Source of the DNA: Microbacterium maritypicum | GTDB lineage: Bacteria > Actinomycetota > Actinomycetes > Actinomycetales > Microbacteriaceae | DNA length: 64,000 bases | NCBI RefSeq assembly: GCF_008868125.1 | Contig: NZ_WAAQ01000001.1 | Span: 434,001 to 498,000, forward strand | Direction: 5' to 3' | In this document: piece by piece, positions 42,057 to 49,743 of the stretch | Numbering within the stretch: the first letter of the stretch is position 1 | Layout: every line of letters begins with the position of its first letter | Translations under genes and position numbers: made by a program | The notes under the pieces: model-generated | Seen by the model: only the letters and a program-made list of their open reading frames with translations | What the model was told of the DNA's origin: nothing | Databases searched by the model: none

Positions 42057-42908
42057 ATGTTCACCTCCAACGGATACACGCTCGACGACTCGCCGTCTCG
42101 GCTCGGGTGGATCGAGCCCGTGCCGGACGCCATCCGCACCGACAAGCAGGCGCTGTGGAGCCGCCTGCGCAGGGACGGCTACCTGTTCCTGCCGCAGCAG
42201 CTCGATCCGCAGCTCGTCACCGCGTTCCGCGAGCACTACTTCACCGCGATGGCGGACACCGGGATCGTGGAGCCGGGCTCCGATCCCGCCGTCGGCGTCG
42301 GAGCGCAGGGAGCGATCGACAGGGCGAAGATCCGCGCGGTCCTGTTCGACGACATCGTTCCCGGTGAGCGGTACGCGGCGCTGACCGCACACCCCGACAT
42401 CCGCGGATGGTTCGAGTGGTTCCTCGGCGACGACGTGCATCTGCACCGGCGCAAGATCATCCGCCACGTCCGTCCCGGCGAGTCGGGGATCGGCACGGCC
42501 ACGCAGGCCCACTACGACCTCGTCTATCTGCGCGAGGGCAGCGAGCGCGTGCTCTCGATGTGGATCCCCCTGGGAGACTGCCCCGCCGAGCAGGGCGGCC
42601 TCACCTACCTCGAAGGCAGTCATCACTGGGCGCTCGCCGAAGAACGCGCGCGCGGCGACAGGCGCCCGGCCGCATCGATCACGGCCGACCTCCCCGCGCT
42701 CGCCGACGCGCGCGACGCCCGCTGGCTGATGGCGGACTATCGCGCGGGCGACGTGATGGTGCACTCCTCCTACATCGTGCACGCCAGCACCGACAACGTC
42801 GATCCGCAGGGGCGCATCCGCCTCTCCACCGACATCCGCTATCAGCGGGCGTCCGAGCCGATCGACTGGCGCTGGCAGGAGCACTGGCACGAGGATGACG
42901 GTCTGTGA
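42057..42908 (+). CDS. Phytanoyl-CoA dioxygenase (PhyH) family protein
   Basis: 283 residues of an Fe(II)/2-oxoglutarate oxygenase. The HxD pair lies in TQAHYDLVYLREG (about 155-157), with the distal His in HSSYIVHAS and an Arg in GRIRLSTDIRYQ for 2-oxoglutarate. The substrate is a small metabolite that cannot be told. ATG 42057 is preferred; ATG 42021 in frame is possible. It follows the AraC gene by 47 bases. Confidence 0.88.
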   Translation: MFTSNGYTLDDSPSRLGWIEPVPDAIRTDKQALWSRLRRDGYLFLPQQLDPQLVTAFREHYFTAMADTGIVEPGSDPAVGVGAQGAIDRAKIRAVLFDDIVPGERYAALTAHPDIRGWFEWFLGDDVHLHRRKIIRHVRPGESGIGTATQAHYDLVYLREGSERVLSMWIPLGDCPAEQGGLTYLEGSHHWALAEERARGDRRPAASITADLPALADARDARWLMADYRAGDVMVHSSYIVHASTDNVDPQGRIRLSTDIRYQRASEPIDWRWQEHWHEDDGL

Positions 42909-42921
42909 GGAGAAGTGCCGC

Positions 42922-43758
42922 TCAGTCGCAGGTCTCGAACGCGTAGGCGTCGTCGTCGGGAGTGACGAGGTCACGGTCGCGGAGCACCATGGAATCCGGA
43001 GAGCTGTCGTCGGCGCACATCTCGGCGAAGGGGCGCGGAAGCTCGTCGGTGTACTCGATGTCGATCACATGGTCGGCGTAGACCGCGGTGTAGGCGCCGC
43101 ACTCTTCATAGGCCGCGCACTCCTCGGTGACCGCGAAGTCGAAACCGGCCCGCTCGTGGAGCAGCGCCGCATCCTCTGCGGCGTTCTTCTGGCCGGCGGC
43201 GAGCCCCACGGCGTGCGCGGCATCGACGAGCAGCGCGGCCAGGGCCAGGTTGTCATCGAGCGAGAGGGAACCACCCGACCGCGAGTACGAGTCGAGATTG
43301 TCGAACTCGACCGCGTCGAAGCCGGCATCCGCGCAGCCCTCGATCCAGGGGATCACCGTGTCGGCGATCTTCTCCCGGTGCGCCGCACTCGAGGTGTCGA
43401 TGAGTGCCTCATCGGGCCAATCCGGATCGAAGACGACCTCGCCGTCGCGCTGCAGCAGCAGCTCGCGGGGCCAGGCATCGAGTTCACCGGGCTGCGTCTG
43501 GAAGCCGTTGACGTAGCAGATCGAGTACACGCCGGGTGCGGGCTCCGCGCCCCGGTCGCGCCCCACGATGCCGACCTCTGGCGAAGGGTCGTAGGCGCCA
43601 CCGAGCTGGTAGTCGGGCACGGCGCCCGAGGGCGGGAGGGCGATGGCGGGCGACGGAAGGATCGTCGATGCTGCGGAACACGCCGTGAGGACGAGCGCCA
43701 CGACGCCGATCAGGACCGCGCGCCCCCACGCGCGAGTCTTCGATTCGACACGGTCAAT
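42922..43758 (-). CDS. GH114-type endo-alpha-1,4-polygalactosaminidase lipoprotein
   Basis: About 278 residues. The catalytic barrel has VYSICYVNGFQTQPGELDAWP, LIDTSSAAHREKIADTVIPWIEGCADAGFDAVEFDNLDSY (acid residues near 150) and LAAGQKNAAED, typical of the TM1410/GH114 family that cleaves galactosaminogalactan-like polymers. The lipoprotein signal (TRAWGRAVLIGVVALVLTAC) needs a start upstream of GTG 43701. No ATG, GTG or TTG is available there; an ATT at 43758 overlaps the stop of the upstream MFS gene (ATTGA) and is the best candidate by translational coupling. Using 43701 would remove the signal's charged region. Confidence 0.8.
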   Translation of the reverse strand: MDRVESKTRAWGRAVLIGVVALVLTACSAASTILPSPAIALPPSGAVPDYQLGGAYDPSPEVGIVGRDRGAEPAPGVYSICYVNGFQTQPGELDAWPRELLLQRDGEVVFDPDWPDEALIDTSSAAHREKIADTVIPWIEGCADAGFDAVEFDNLDSYSRSGGSLSLDDNLALAALLVDAAHAVGLAAGQKNAAEDAALLHERAGFDFAVTEECAAYEECGAYTAVYADHVIDIEYTDELPRPFAEMCADDSSPDSMVLRDRDLVTPDDDAYAFETCD

Positions 43759-45151
43759 GCGGGGCAGGATCGGTCGCCGCCGCGTCGACCGGCGCCGGCG
43801 CGGCCGGATTGCGACGGATGCCGATCCACGAGACCACGCCGCCGATCACGAGCAGCATCGCCGTGAACCACGCGGCGTTGTGGAAGCCGTCGAGGTCGAG
43901 CGTGCCGCCGACGATGGTCGACAGCATGGCCACGACGAGCAGACCGGCGACGCGGGAGACGGCGTTGTTCACGGCCGAGGCGATGCCCGAGTGGTTCTCA
44001 TCGATCGCCCCCAGGATCGCGGCCGTCAGCGGGGCGACCGTGAGGGAGAGTCCGAGACCCATCACGATCATGGCCGGCAGCACCTGCCACCAGTAGTCGA
44101 AGTCGGTGGAGACGAGAAGCAGCATCAGGGCGCCGACGGCCATGAGCAGCGGCCCGACCGTCATGAAGATACGCGGTCCCCATCGGCCCGCCCACTGACC
44201 CGCGCGCGAGCTGACGAGGATCATCAGGATCGTCATGGGGAGGCTCGCCAGGCCCGCGGCGGTCGCGCTGAGCCCCGCGCCCTGCTGCAGGTAGACGCCG
44301 ACCACGAAGCCGTTGAGCGACAGCGCGGCGTACACGAAGAACGTGGCGAGGTTGCCCCAGCCGAAGTCGCGCACGCGGAACAGCCACAGCGGCATGAGGG
44401 GCGACGCTGAGCGCTGCTGGCGCCACAGGAACAGCGCGAACAGGGCGGCGCCGGCCACCGCGGGGATCCAGATCGCGGGCGACTGCCATCCCAGGTTCGG
44501 CTGCTCGATGAGCGCGAAGACCACGGCGCCGAGACCGATCGCGCACAGCGCCCCGCTCCACCAGTCGACGGTGATGCCGCGGGGATGCTCGGGCAGACGC
44601 AGGCGGGAGAGCAGCAGGAGCGTGATCCCGATCGGGATGACGTTGATGAGGAACACGAATCGCCAGGAGAGGTAGTCGACGAAGAGCCCGCCCAGCAGCG
44701 GACCGACCAGTTGCGCACCGGTGGTGAAGGCGGTCCAGACTCCGATGGCCCGCGACTGCACGTCGGCGCGCATCGTGGCGGTGATCAGGGCGAGCGAGCT
44801 GGGCACCAGCAGCGCCCCCGCGGCTCCCTGGGCGGCGCGGGCGATGATCAGTGTGAGCGGATCGAACGCTGCGGCGACCGCGATGGAGGCGACGCCGAAG
44901 GCGATCAGTCCGATCCGCATCACGAGCACACGGCCGTAGGCGTCCGACACCGAACCGGCGAGCAGGATCAGAGCGCTCAGAGTGATGAGATACGCGTCGA
45001 CGACCCACTGCTGGGTGGTGATGCCGCCGCCGAGCTCACGACTGATCGCGGGTAGCGCGACGTTCACGACCGTGCCGTCGAGGAAGGTCACGAATGACGC
45101 GAGCACCGCGATGGAGATGACGAGCCGCTGGAGCGGAGCGAAGGATGCCAC
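43754..45151 (-). CDS. MFS exporter, DHA2 type
   Basis: 465 residues with about 14 hydrophobic helices. Motifs: FLDGTVVNVALPAISRELGGGITTQQWVVDAYLITLSALIL, GSVSDAYGRVLVMRIG (motif A) and RAAQGAAGALLVPSSLALI (motif C-like). It probably exports drugs or metabolites by proton antiport. TAGTGT stands six bases before GTG 45151, so the mRNA should be leaderless. The GH114 lipoprotein gene is coupled at its 3' end. Confidence 0.9.
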   Translation of the reverse strand: MASFAPLQRLVISIAVLASFVTFLDGTVVNVALPAISRELGGGITTQQWVVDAYLITLSALILLAGSVSDAYGRVLVMRIGLIAFGVASIAVAAAFDPLTLIIARAAQGAAGALLVPSSLALITATMRADVQSRAIGVWTAFTTGAQLVGPLLGGLFVDYLSWRFVFLINVIPIGITLLLLSRLRLPEHPRGITVDWWSGALCAIGLGAVVFALIEQPNLGWQSPAIWIPAVAGAALFALFLWRQQRSASPLMPLWLFRVRDFGWGNLATFFVYAALSLNGFVVGVYLQQGAGLSATAAGLASLPMTILMILVSSRAGQWAGRWGPRIFMTVGPLLMAVGALMLLLVSTDFDYWWQVLPAMIVMGLGLSLTVAPLTAAILGAIDENHSGIASAVNNAVSRVAGLLVVAMLSTIVGGTLDLDGFHNAAWFTAMLLVIGGVVSWIGIRRNPAAPAPVDAAATDPAPH

Positions 45152-45202
45152 AGGCCGACACTACCCCCGGCAGCCGACGTCGGGGCGGTTTGGCCAGGTC
45201 GG

Positions 45203-46321
45203 TCAGGGGTTCGGCGCGGTCACGCGCGGAGCTGCCGGCGGGGAGGCGGGGAACGGGGCCGGTGTCCCCGCGCGCAGGAGCTCGGCGAGTGCGGGCGCTC
45301 CACCGTCGTGGACGGCGCGGCGTTGCCGGTCGGCGCCGGTGCCGAGTGTGCGCAGGCGCTCGAAACCCTCCCACACTCGATCCTCGTCGCCGAGTTCGCG
45401 GAGGGCGGGGGCGATCGATGCCCGCATCCGGTCGGCCACGGTCCAGGCATCCTCGATCTCGCCCGTCGTCGGATCGATCAGGCGCGCACCCATGCCTCTG
45501 CGGGCCGCCGTCCACAGCGAGGCGTCGATGCCGTCCACTCCGATGTCGGCGAGGGGCTGATCGTCGGTGAGCACGATCGCTCGGGAGAGGAGAGCAGCGA
45601 ACACCGCGTCCTCGGCCGTCAGCTGCGCATCGAAGACCCGCACCTCGACGGTGGGGTAGCGCTCCGAGATCCGTGCCGACCACGACAGCGATGCCGCATC
45701 GGCGAGGGCTCCGACGTCGACGAGGCGCTGTACACCTGCCCGGTACTCGTCGTAGTCGCGGAACCGCGGCGGCGCCCAAGACGAGGGCAGGCGACGGATC
45801 AGGATGCTGCGCCAGCTGGCGAAGGAGGAATCCCGTCCGTTCACGAAGGGGCTGTTGCCGGTGAGCGCCAGCAGCACGGGGAGCCAGCCGCGCACGCGAT
45901 CGAGCGCGCGGACCCTGTCCTCGTCATCGGTGACCTCGACGTGCACGTGCAGCCCGTTGACCTCGTGATCGCGTGTGAGGTGTCCGAGCTGCTCGGCCAC
46001 CTCGTCGTAGTGGGGCGAGGGCGACACGGTGGAGGAGCGGGTCGTCGCGAACGGCGTGCCGGTACCGGCGGCGATCGCGTGCTGCTCCCGGGCATGCCAG
46101 CCGATGAGCCCGCGCAGGTGCCTCAGCTGCGCCTCGGCATCCATCGCACTCGCGACCGGCTCGGTCAGGCACTCGATCTGCGAGGTCAGATACTCCGTGG
46201 TGACCTCTCCGCCCGTGCGGAGGCGCGTGATGCGCTCGCGAGTGCCGGAGGCGAGGGCCACGGGCACCAGCGAATGCTCATCGAGGAAGAGGAACTCCTC
46301 CTCGATGCCGAAGCGCGGCAT
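45203..46321 (-). CDS. Carboxylate-amine ligase, YbdK/GCS2 family
   Basis: 372 residues of the glutamate-cysteine ligase 2 superfamily: RFGIEEEFLFLD at the start, SQIECLTEPV, HVNGLHVHVEV-type block (DHEVNGLHVHVEVTDDED) and ISERYPTVEVRVFDAQLTAEDAVFAAL with the Arg/Glu ATP-Mg site. YbdK-type enzymes have weak gamma-glutamyl-cysteine ligase activity; the true substrate is unknown. GAGG lies six bases before ATG 46321. It follows the Rho_N-like gene by eight bases. Confidence 0.88.
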   Translation of the reverse strand: MPRFGIEEEFLFLDEHSLVPVALASGTRERITRLRTGGEVTTEYLTSQIECLTEPVASAMDAEAQLRHLRGLIGWHAREQHAIAAGTGTPFATTRSSTVSPSPHYDEVAEQLGHLTRDHEVNGLHVHVEVTDDEDRVRALDRVRGWLPVLLALTGNSPFVNGRDSSFASWRSILIRRLPSSWAPPRFRDYDEYRAGVQRLVDVGALADAASLSWSARISERYPTVEVRVFDAQLTAEDAVFAALLSRAIVLTDDQPLADIGVDGIDASLWTAARRGMGARLIDPTTGEIEDAWTVADRMRASIAPALRELGDEDRVWEGFERLRTLGTGADRQRRAVHDGGAPALAELLRAGTPAPFPASPPAAPRVTAPNP

Positions 46322-46329
46322 CGGCGGCC

Positions 46330-46596
46330 TCAGTGATTCCTGAGCGCGGAGATCAACTCGGACTTCCGCTTGCCGCTGTAGCCGGTCAGCCCCAGCTCCT
46401 TCGCGCGCGCACGCAGCTGGGGAACGGTCCAGTCCTCATAGTCGCCGTGCTCGCCGCCGCGACGCCCCACGGCGCTGCGCCCCTCCTTCGCCGCGGCATT
46501 CGAGATGCGCGCAGCCTTCTCTTTGGAGGCCCCGTCTTTCCTGAGCTCTTCGTACAGCTCGGGATCCTTCAGCGCGTTGTCGCGTCTTCCTGGCAT
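46330..46596 (-). CDS. Small Rho_N/SAP-like domain protein
   Basis: 88 residues. The C-terminal [32 protein letters not shown] is a Rho termination factor N-terminal or SAP-type nucleic-acid-binding helix pair. The N-terminal part ([38 protein letters not shown]) resembles the conserved segment of plasmid-type DUF7218 proteins. AAGGAG lies eight bases before ATG 46596, which is preferred over 46635. Function unknown; chromatin or RNA binding is inferred. Confidence 0.8.
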   Translation of the reverse strand: MPGRRDNALKDPELYEELRKDGASKEKAARISNAAAKEGRSAVGRRGGEHGDYEDWTVPQLRARAKELGLTGYSGKRKSELISALRNH

Positions 46597-46719
46597 GTTC
46601 CCATCTCCTTCGCGCACTCGGAGGGCGGAAGTCAACCCCCTCGGACAGAACTCCCACCGCGGCTAACGTGGGGGCACCACAGTCGGGCGTTCGCGCCTGC
46701 CGAAAGAAGGGAAAGACCG

Positions 46720-46884
46720 ATGAACATCCTCCTGATCATCGTCATCGTCATCGCAGTGATTCTTGCGATCACCGGAGGACTGGTGCAGTCGCTCCAGTTC
46801 CTCCTGTGGGTCGGGCTCGTCCTCCTCGCGATCGCCGTGATCGCCTGGTTGATCCGAGCGATCAGCGGCAGCCGCAAGGTCTGA
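46720..46884 (+). CDS. Small two-helix membrane protein
   Basis: 54 residues: ILLIIVIVIAVILAITGGLVQ and FLLWVGLVLLAIAVIAWLIRA are two transmembrane helices joined by a short loop, ending in basic SGSRKV. Similar tiny proteins accompany stress genes such as CsbD in actinobacteria. AAGGGAAAG precedes ATG 46720. It is convergent with the CsbD gene. Confidence 0.75.
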   Translation: MNILLIIVIVIAVILAITGGLVQSLQFLLWVGLVLLAIAVIAWLIRAISGSRKV

Positions 46885-46907
46885 CGACACCACACGTCTG
46901 ACCCATC

Positions 46908-46941
46908 GAGGTGAGGCCCGCCCTTCGGCGGACCTCACCTC
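46908..46941. terminator. Bidirectional terminator between small membrane protein and CsbD genes
   Basis: GAGGTGAGGCCCGCC (46908-46922) pairs with GGCGGACCTCACCTC (46927-46941) over a CTTC tetraloop, with one mismatch in 15. It sits midway between two convergent stop codons. Confidence 0.75.
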
Positions 46942-46959
46942 TTCGGTGTGTGGGGCGTC

Positions 46960-47166
46960 TTACTTCTCGAACGCGTCCCGGACGCTGTCGCCGGCCTTGC
47001 CCGCGGCGTCCTTCACGTTCTCGCCGGCCTGCTTGGCGGAGGCCTTGACCTGATCCGCCTTGCCCTCGGCTTCGAGCTTCTCGTTGTCGGTGAGCTTTCC
47101 GACGCCTTCCTTGACCTTTCCGGCGGCCTTCTCGGCGGCGTTCTTGATGTCGTCTGCGGCACTCAT
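46960..47166 (-). CDS. CsbD family stress protein
   Basis: 68 residues, almost all Ala/Lys/Glu/Asp: DDIKNAAEKAAGKVKEGVGKLTDNEKLEAEGKADQ is the CsbD signature. Members are hydrophilic general stress proteins of unknown action, controlled by SigB-type factors in Bacillus. AGAGGAG precedes ATG 47166 by seven bases. Confidence 0.92.
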   Translation of the reverse strand: MSAADDIKNAAEKAAGKVKEGVGKLTDNEKLEAEGKADQVKASAKQAGENVKDAAGKAGDSVRDAFEK

Positions 47167-47233
47167 GTGCGGCTCCTCTCGTAGGCGGATCGATTGCCTC
47201 CGACACTCTCACTCCTTCGGAGAAGCGGCCACG

Positions 47234-47265
47234 GGATTGACAATCCGCCCGGGCCGTGACAACGT
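47234..47265 (+). promoter_or_regulatory. Promoter of the copper-storage-like gene with overlapping palindrome
   Basis: -35 TTGACA (47237-47242), 17-base spacer and -10 CAACGT (47260-47265). A perfect 13-base palindrome GGATTGACAATCC (47234-47246) covers the -35 and may be an operator. ATG 47358 lies about 92 bases downstream. Confidence 0.5.
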
Positions 47266-47357
47266 TCGGTCGCCATCGACTCACGCCTCGCGAAGGACTA
47301 GCCTGGCGCCAGGCGGGTGGTCCTGCCCGCGGACCTCGACCAAGGAAGCGGTGTGCG

Positions 47358-47759
47358 ATGGACTCGATGATGATGGGCGCCATGTCGAAGAGCATGGAGT
47401 CGATGCCCGACATGCAGATGATGGACATGTCCGTCATGCAGGCGTGCATGGATGCGTGCGCCGCATGCGAACAGGCCTGCACGGTGTGCTCGACGCAGAT
47501 GATGGACTGCTCTCCCGCCTGCATGAACTGCGCCGACATGGCAGGCACCATGATGCGGTCGATGATGCGGATGCAGGGGATGACCCCGGCGTCGATGATG
47601 GCGATGCTCAACGCCTGCATCGCGATGTGCAAGACGTGCATGGACGCGTGTGCGCGGCATGCCGACGAGAGCGACGTGTGTCGGATGTGCGCTCAGGCGT
47701 GCCAGGCCTGCATGGACGCCTGCTCGGCCATGAAGGACATGCTGATGGCGAGCGCCTGA
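47358..47759 (+). CDS. Four-helix-bundle copper-binding protein (Csp/DUF326 type), Met-rich
   Basis: 133 residues with about 17 Cys and about 33 Met. CxxxC repeats (QACMDACAACEQACTVC, CIAMCKTCMDAC, CRMCAQACQACMDAC) line the helices as in Csp copper-storage proteins, which hold many Cu(I) ions inside a bundle. The first 30 residues are a Met run (MDSMMMGAMSKSMESMPDMQMM) not typical of Csp and may be a copper-catching tail. No signal peptide, so cytoplasmic. AGGAAG lies upstream of ATG 47358. Confidence 0.9.
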   Translation: MDSMMMGAMSKSMESMPDMQMMDMSVMQACMDACAACEQACTVCSTQMMDCSPACMNCADMAGTMMRSMMRMQGMTPASMMAMLNACIAMCKTCMDACARHADESDVCRMCAQACQACMDACSAMKDMLMASA

Positions 47760-47785
47760 ACCGGAGGCGGGCTCAGGAAGAACGA

Positions 47786-48133
47786 TCAGACGGCGGCGAC
47801 GTTGAACTGCGTGCCGCCGACGGCGAGCACTCCGTAGCGCGCGTGCAGCGCGACGGGGGTGCCGGGGGCGGCCTCGAGGGCGGCACCGGAACCGTTCCAC
47901 AGCGCATGTGCTTCGCCCTCGAGCGTGCGCACCACGAGGTCACCGGAGCTGGCGTCGGCGGACTCGACGAGGGCGTCGATCCACCCGGCGGGCGTCGCCG
48001 AGGCGATGCGTGCCTGGATGAGGTGCAGAGCATGGCCGGGGGCGAAGGAGGAGCACCGGCCGCCGTGGCTGCACATGCACGCCGCACGCTCACGCACCGG
48101 GAGGGGCGAAAGGCGGTTCAGCGGCGTGGACAC
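47786..48133 (-). CDS. Hypothetical protein with Cys-rich N-terminus
   Basis: 115 residues. CMCSHGGRCSSFAPGHALHLIQARI near the start could bind metal, and the rest is a small beta domain (LVVRTLEGEAHALWNGSGAAL). Convergent with the copper-storage gene, 26 bases away, so a shared metal role is conceivable. AGAAGGAG precedes GTG 48133. No family recognised. Confidence 0.65.
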   Translation of the reverse strand: MSTPLNRLSPLPVRERAACMCSHGGRCSSFAPGHALHLIQARIASATPAGWIDALVESADASSGDLVVRTLEGEAHALWNGSGAALEAAPGTPVALHARYGVLAVGGTQFNVAAV

Positions 48134-48237
48134 GGTGGTCTCCTTCTGGTCGGACGTTCCGGAAAGACTAAGACGCCCTTCGCGTGGTGCCCAGGCGGGC
48201 CGACATGGAGTGAAACAAACGGGTGTAGGCTCGCCGG

Positions 48238-48312
48238 GTGCTGTCGTCGATGAGCGCCCTCGGGGCGCAGAGCGGAGCTGCAGGCGCTTCCCGCGCCGCA
48301 GGCAGAGGCTGA
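48238..48312 (+). CDS. Possible leaderless 24-codon upstream ORF before the FBP gene
   Basis: TAGGCT (48226-48231) stands six bases before GTG 48238, the same spacing used by many genes here. The frame reads LSSMSALGAQSGAAG... and stops at 48312, 118 bases before FBP. It could be a leader ORF or chance. The whole gap 48134-48430 otherwise shows only GC-rich inverted repeats. Confidence 0.35.
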   Translation: MLSSMSALGAQSGAAGASRAAGRG

Positions 48313-48430
48313 GGACCCACCGGAGGCGGAACCCCCGTCCCCGGTGTCGCGACGTACCCGGCCACCGTGTCCGGGATCCTTCCTCTCATCGACCCGCCTT
48401 CGCGGCGACCACTCCGAAAGCACCACTCCC

Positions 48431-48925
48431 ATGCGTCCCATCGACGAGCGCGCCATCCGCGCCTCCTTCCTCAACGCCTCCCGCAAAGAGGTCTCCGACC
48501 TGACCCTTCCGCCCGGATTCGCCGAGATCGACTTCGACCGGCTCGACTTCCTCGGGTGGGCCGACCCGAAGATGCCCCGCCGGGCCTACGTCGTCACCTG
48601 GATCGATGACGCCCCGGTCGGTGTCTTCCTGCAGCGCGCCGAGCAGCGCGTGATCGCCAGAGCGCAGTGCTCGTGGTGCGAAGACGTGACGCTCCGCAAC
48701 GACGTGCAGCTGTATGTGGCGCGCAAGGCCGGACCGGCCGGGCGCAAGGGCGACAGCGTGGGTGTGCTCACCTGCGCCGAGTTCGGCTGCAACCACAACG
48801 TGCGGGTCCTGCCGCCGCTGGCCTACCAGGGGTTCGACCGCGAGTTCGCGCGCGACCTGCGAATCCTGCGACTGCAGGAGCACGTGGCGGGCTTCCTCGC
48901 CGAGGTCGCGGGGCGGGCGGGTTAG
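48431..48925 (+). CDS. FBP-type EF-G-binding zinc-finger protein
   Basis: 164 residues. The C-terminal treble-clef finger is clear: QCSWCEDVTLRND (about 78-90) and LTCAEFGCNHNVRV (about 114-127) give four Cys. The family (FusB/FBP-related) binds elongation factor G and frees it from ribosomes stalled by fusidic acid. The N-terminal helical part (EVSDLTLPPGFAEIDFDRLDFLGWADPK) is the usual FBP start. ATG 48431 has no strong ribosome binding site. The stop overlaps the end of the paaX-like gene by four bases. Confidence 0.88.
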   Translation: MRPIDERAIRASFLNASRKEVSDLTLPPGFAEIDFDRLDFLGWADPKMPRRAYVVTWIDDAPVGVFLQRAEQRVIARAQCSWCEDVTLRNDVQLYVARKAGPAGRKGDSVGVLTCAEFGCNHNVRVLPPLAYQGFDREFARDLRILRLQEHVAGFLAEVAGRAG

Positions 48926-49743
48926 ACGATCCGGGCGCGCACGTGCGCCCAGGCGGGTGCTGTCAGCGCCGCCGACCGGCGGGCGAACTCGTCGAAGCTG
49001 TCACGACCGGGCCAATCGGCCGGCAGCATCGACGGGGGAAGCCCCGGATCGGTGTACGGCAGCACCCGCCAGCGGTCGATCAGCTGCACGTACGCGGCGA
49101 ACGGCTCCGCGGGCAGATCTGCGAGCGACGCCTGGAAGGCGAGGTGCTCGTCGCGCAGCGCATCCAGATCCCACCACTGCGCCGCAGCGTCGACGAGGCT
49201 GCCGGCGGGAACGGGGGCGGATGCCGGGAACAGCGTCGCCCACGGGCGCGCATCGAGTTCGTCGAGGATCTGCACCACCTCGTCCTGAAGGTGGCCGGGG
49301 CAGATCCACAGGGCGGGCGACACGACTCCCGCACCGATCCACTGCAGTCGTCGACGCAGCTGATGGCGCACGCTCCTCGCGCTCTCGGGGATCGAGAACG
49401 AGACCAGGCACCACGTGTCGGCGTCCGTCATCTCGCGCATCTCGAAGATGCGCCGATCGCCGCGTTCGAGCATCGGGATCGCTGCCGGGTTCAGCCGGTA
49501 GCCGATCTGCTTCTCACGGGCGGCGAGCAGCAGGCCCTTCTGCTTGAGGCGTGCGACACCGGTGCGCGCCGGGGCCGGTTCGATGCCGAGGTCGCCGGCG
49601 AGGGCGACCAGGTCGGCGGCGGAGATCCACCCGCCGAGCGGGCGCAGGAAGACGCCGATGAACGTCCGCAGCAACGATGCGGTGCTGCCGGGGCGCGCAT
49701 CGATGTCGTCGAGGACGGGCGCGGCGGCACGGTCAGAAGTCAC
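48922..49743 (-). CDS. PaaX-type transcriptional regulator of the kynurenine operon
   Basis: 273 residues. The N-terminal PaaX winged helix (LRTFIGVFLRPLGGWISAADLVALAGDLGIEPAPARTGVARLKQKGLL, about 25-72) and C-terminal PaaX domains (WICPGHLQDEVV, WDLDALRDEHLAF) are present. In enteric bacteria PaaX represses phenylacetate genes and responds to an aryl-CoA. Here GTG 49743 lies 11 bases inside the end of kynU, so it is the last gene of that operon. It likely regulates the operon in response to a tryptophan catabolite, possibly through the palindrome at 52786-52829. Confidence 0.87.
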   Translation of the reverse strand: MTSDRAAAPVLDDIDARPGSTASLLRTFIGVFLRPLGGWISAADLVALAGDLGIEPAPARTGVARLKQKGLLLAAREKQIGYRLNPAAIPMLERGDRRIFEMREMTDADTWCLVSFSIPESARSVRHQLRRRLQWIGAGVVSPALWICPGHLQDEVVQILDELDARPWATLFPASAPVPAGSLVDAAAQWWDLDALRDEHLAFQASLADLPAEPFAAYVQLIDRWRVLPYTDPGLPPSMLPADWPGRDSFDEFARRSAALTAPAWAHVRARIV

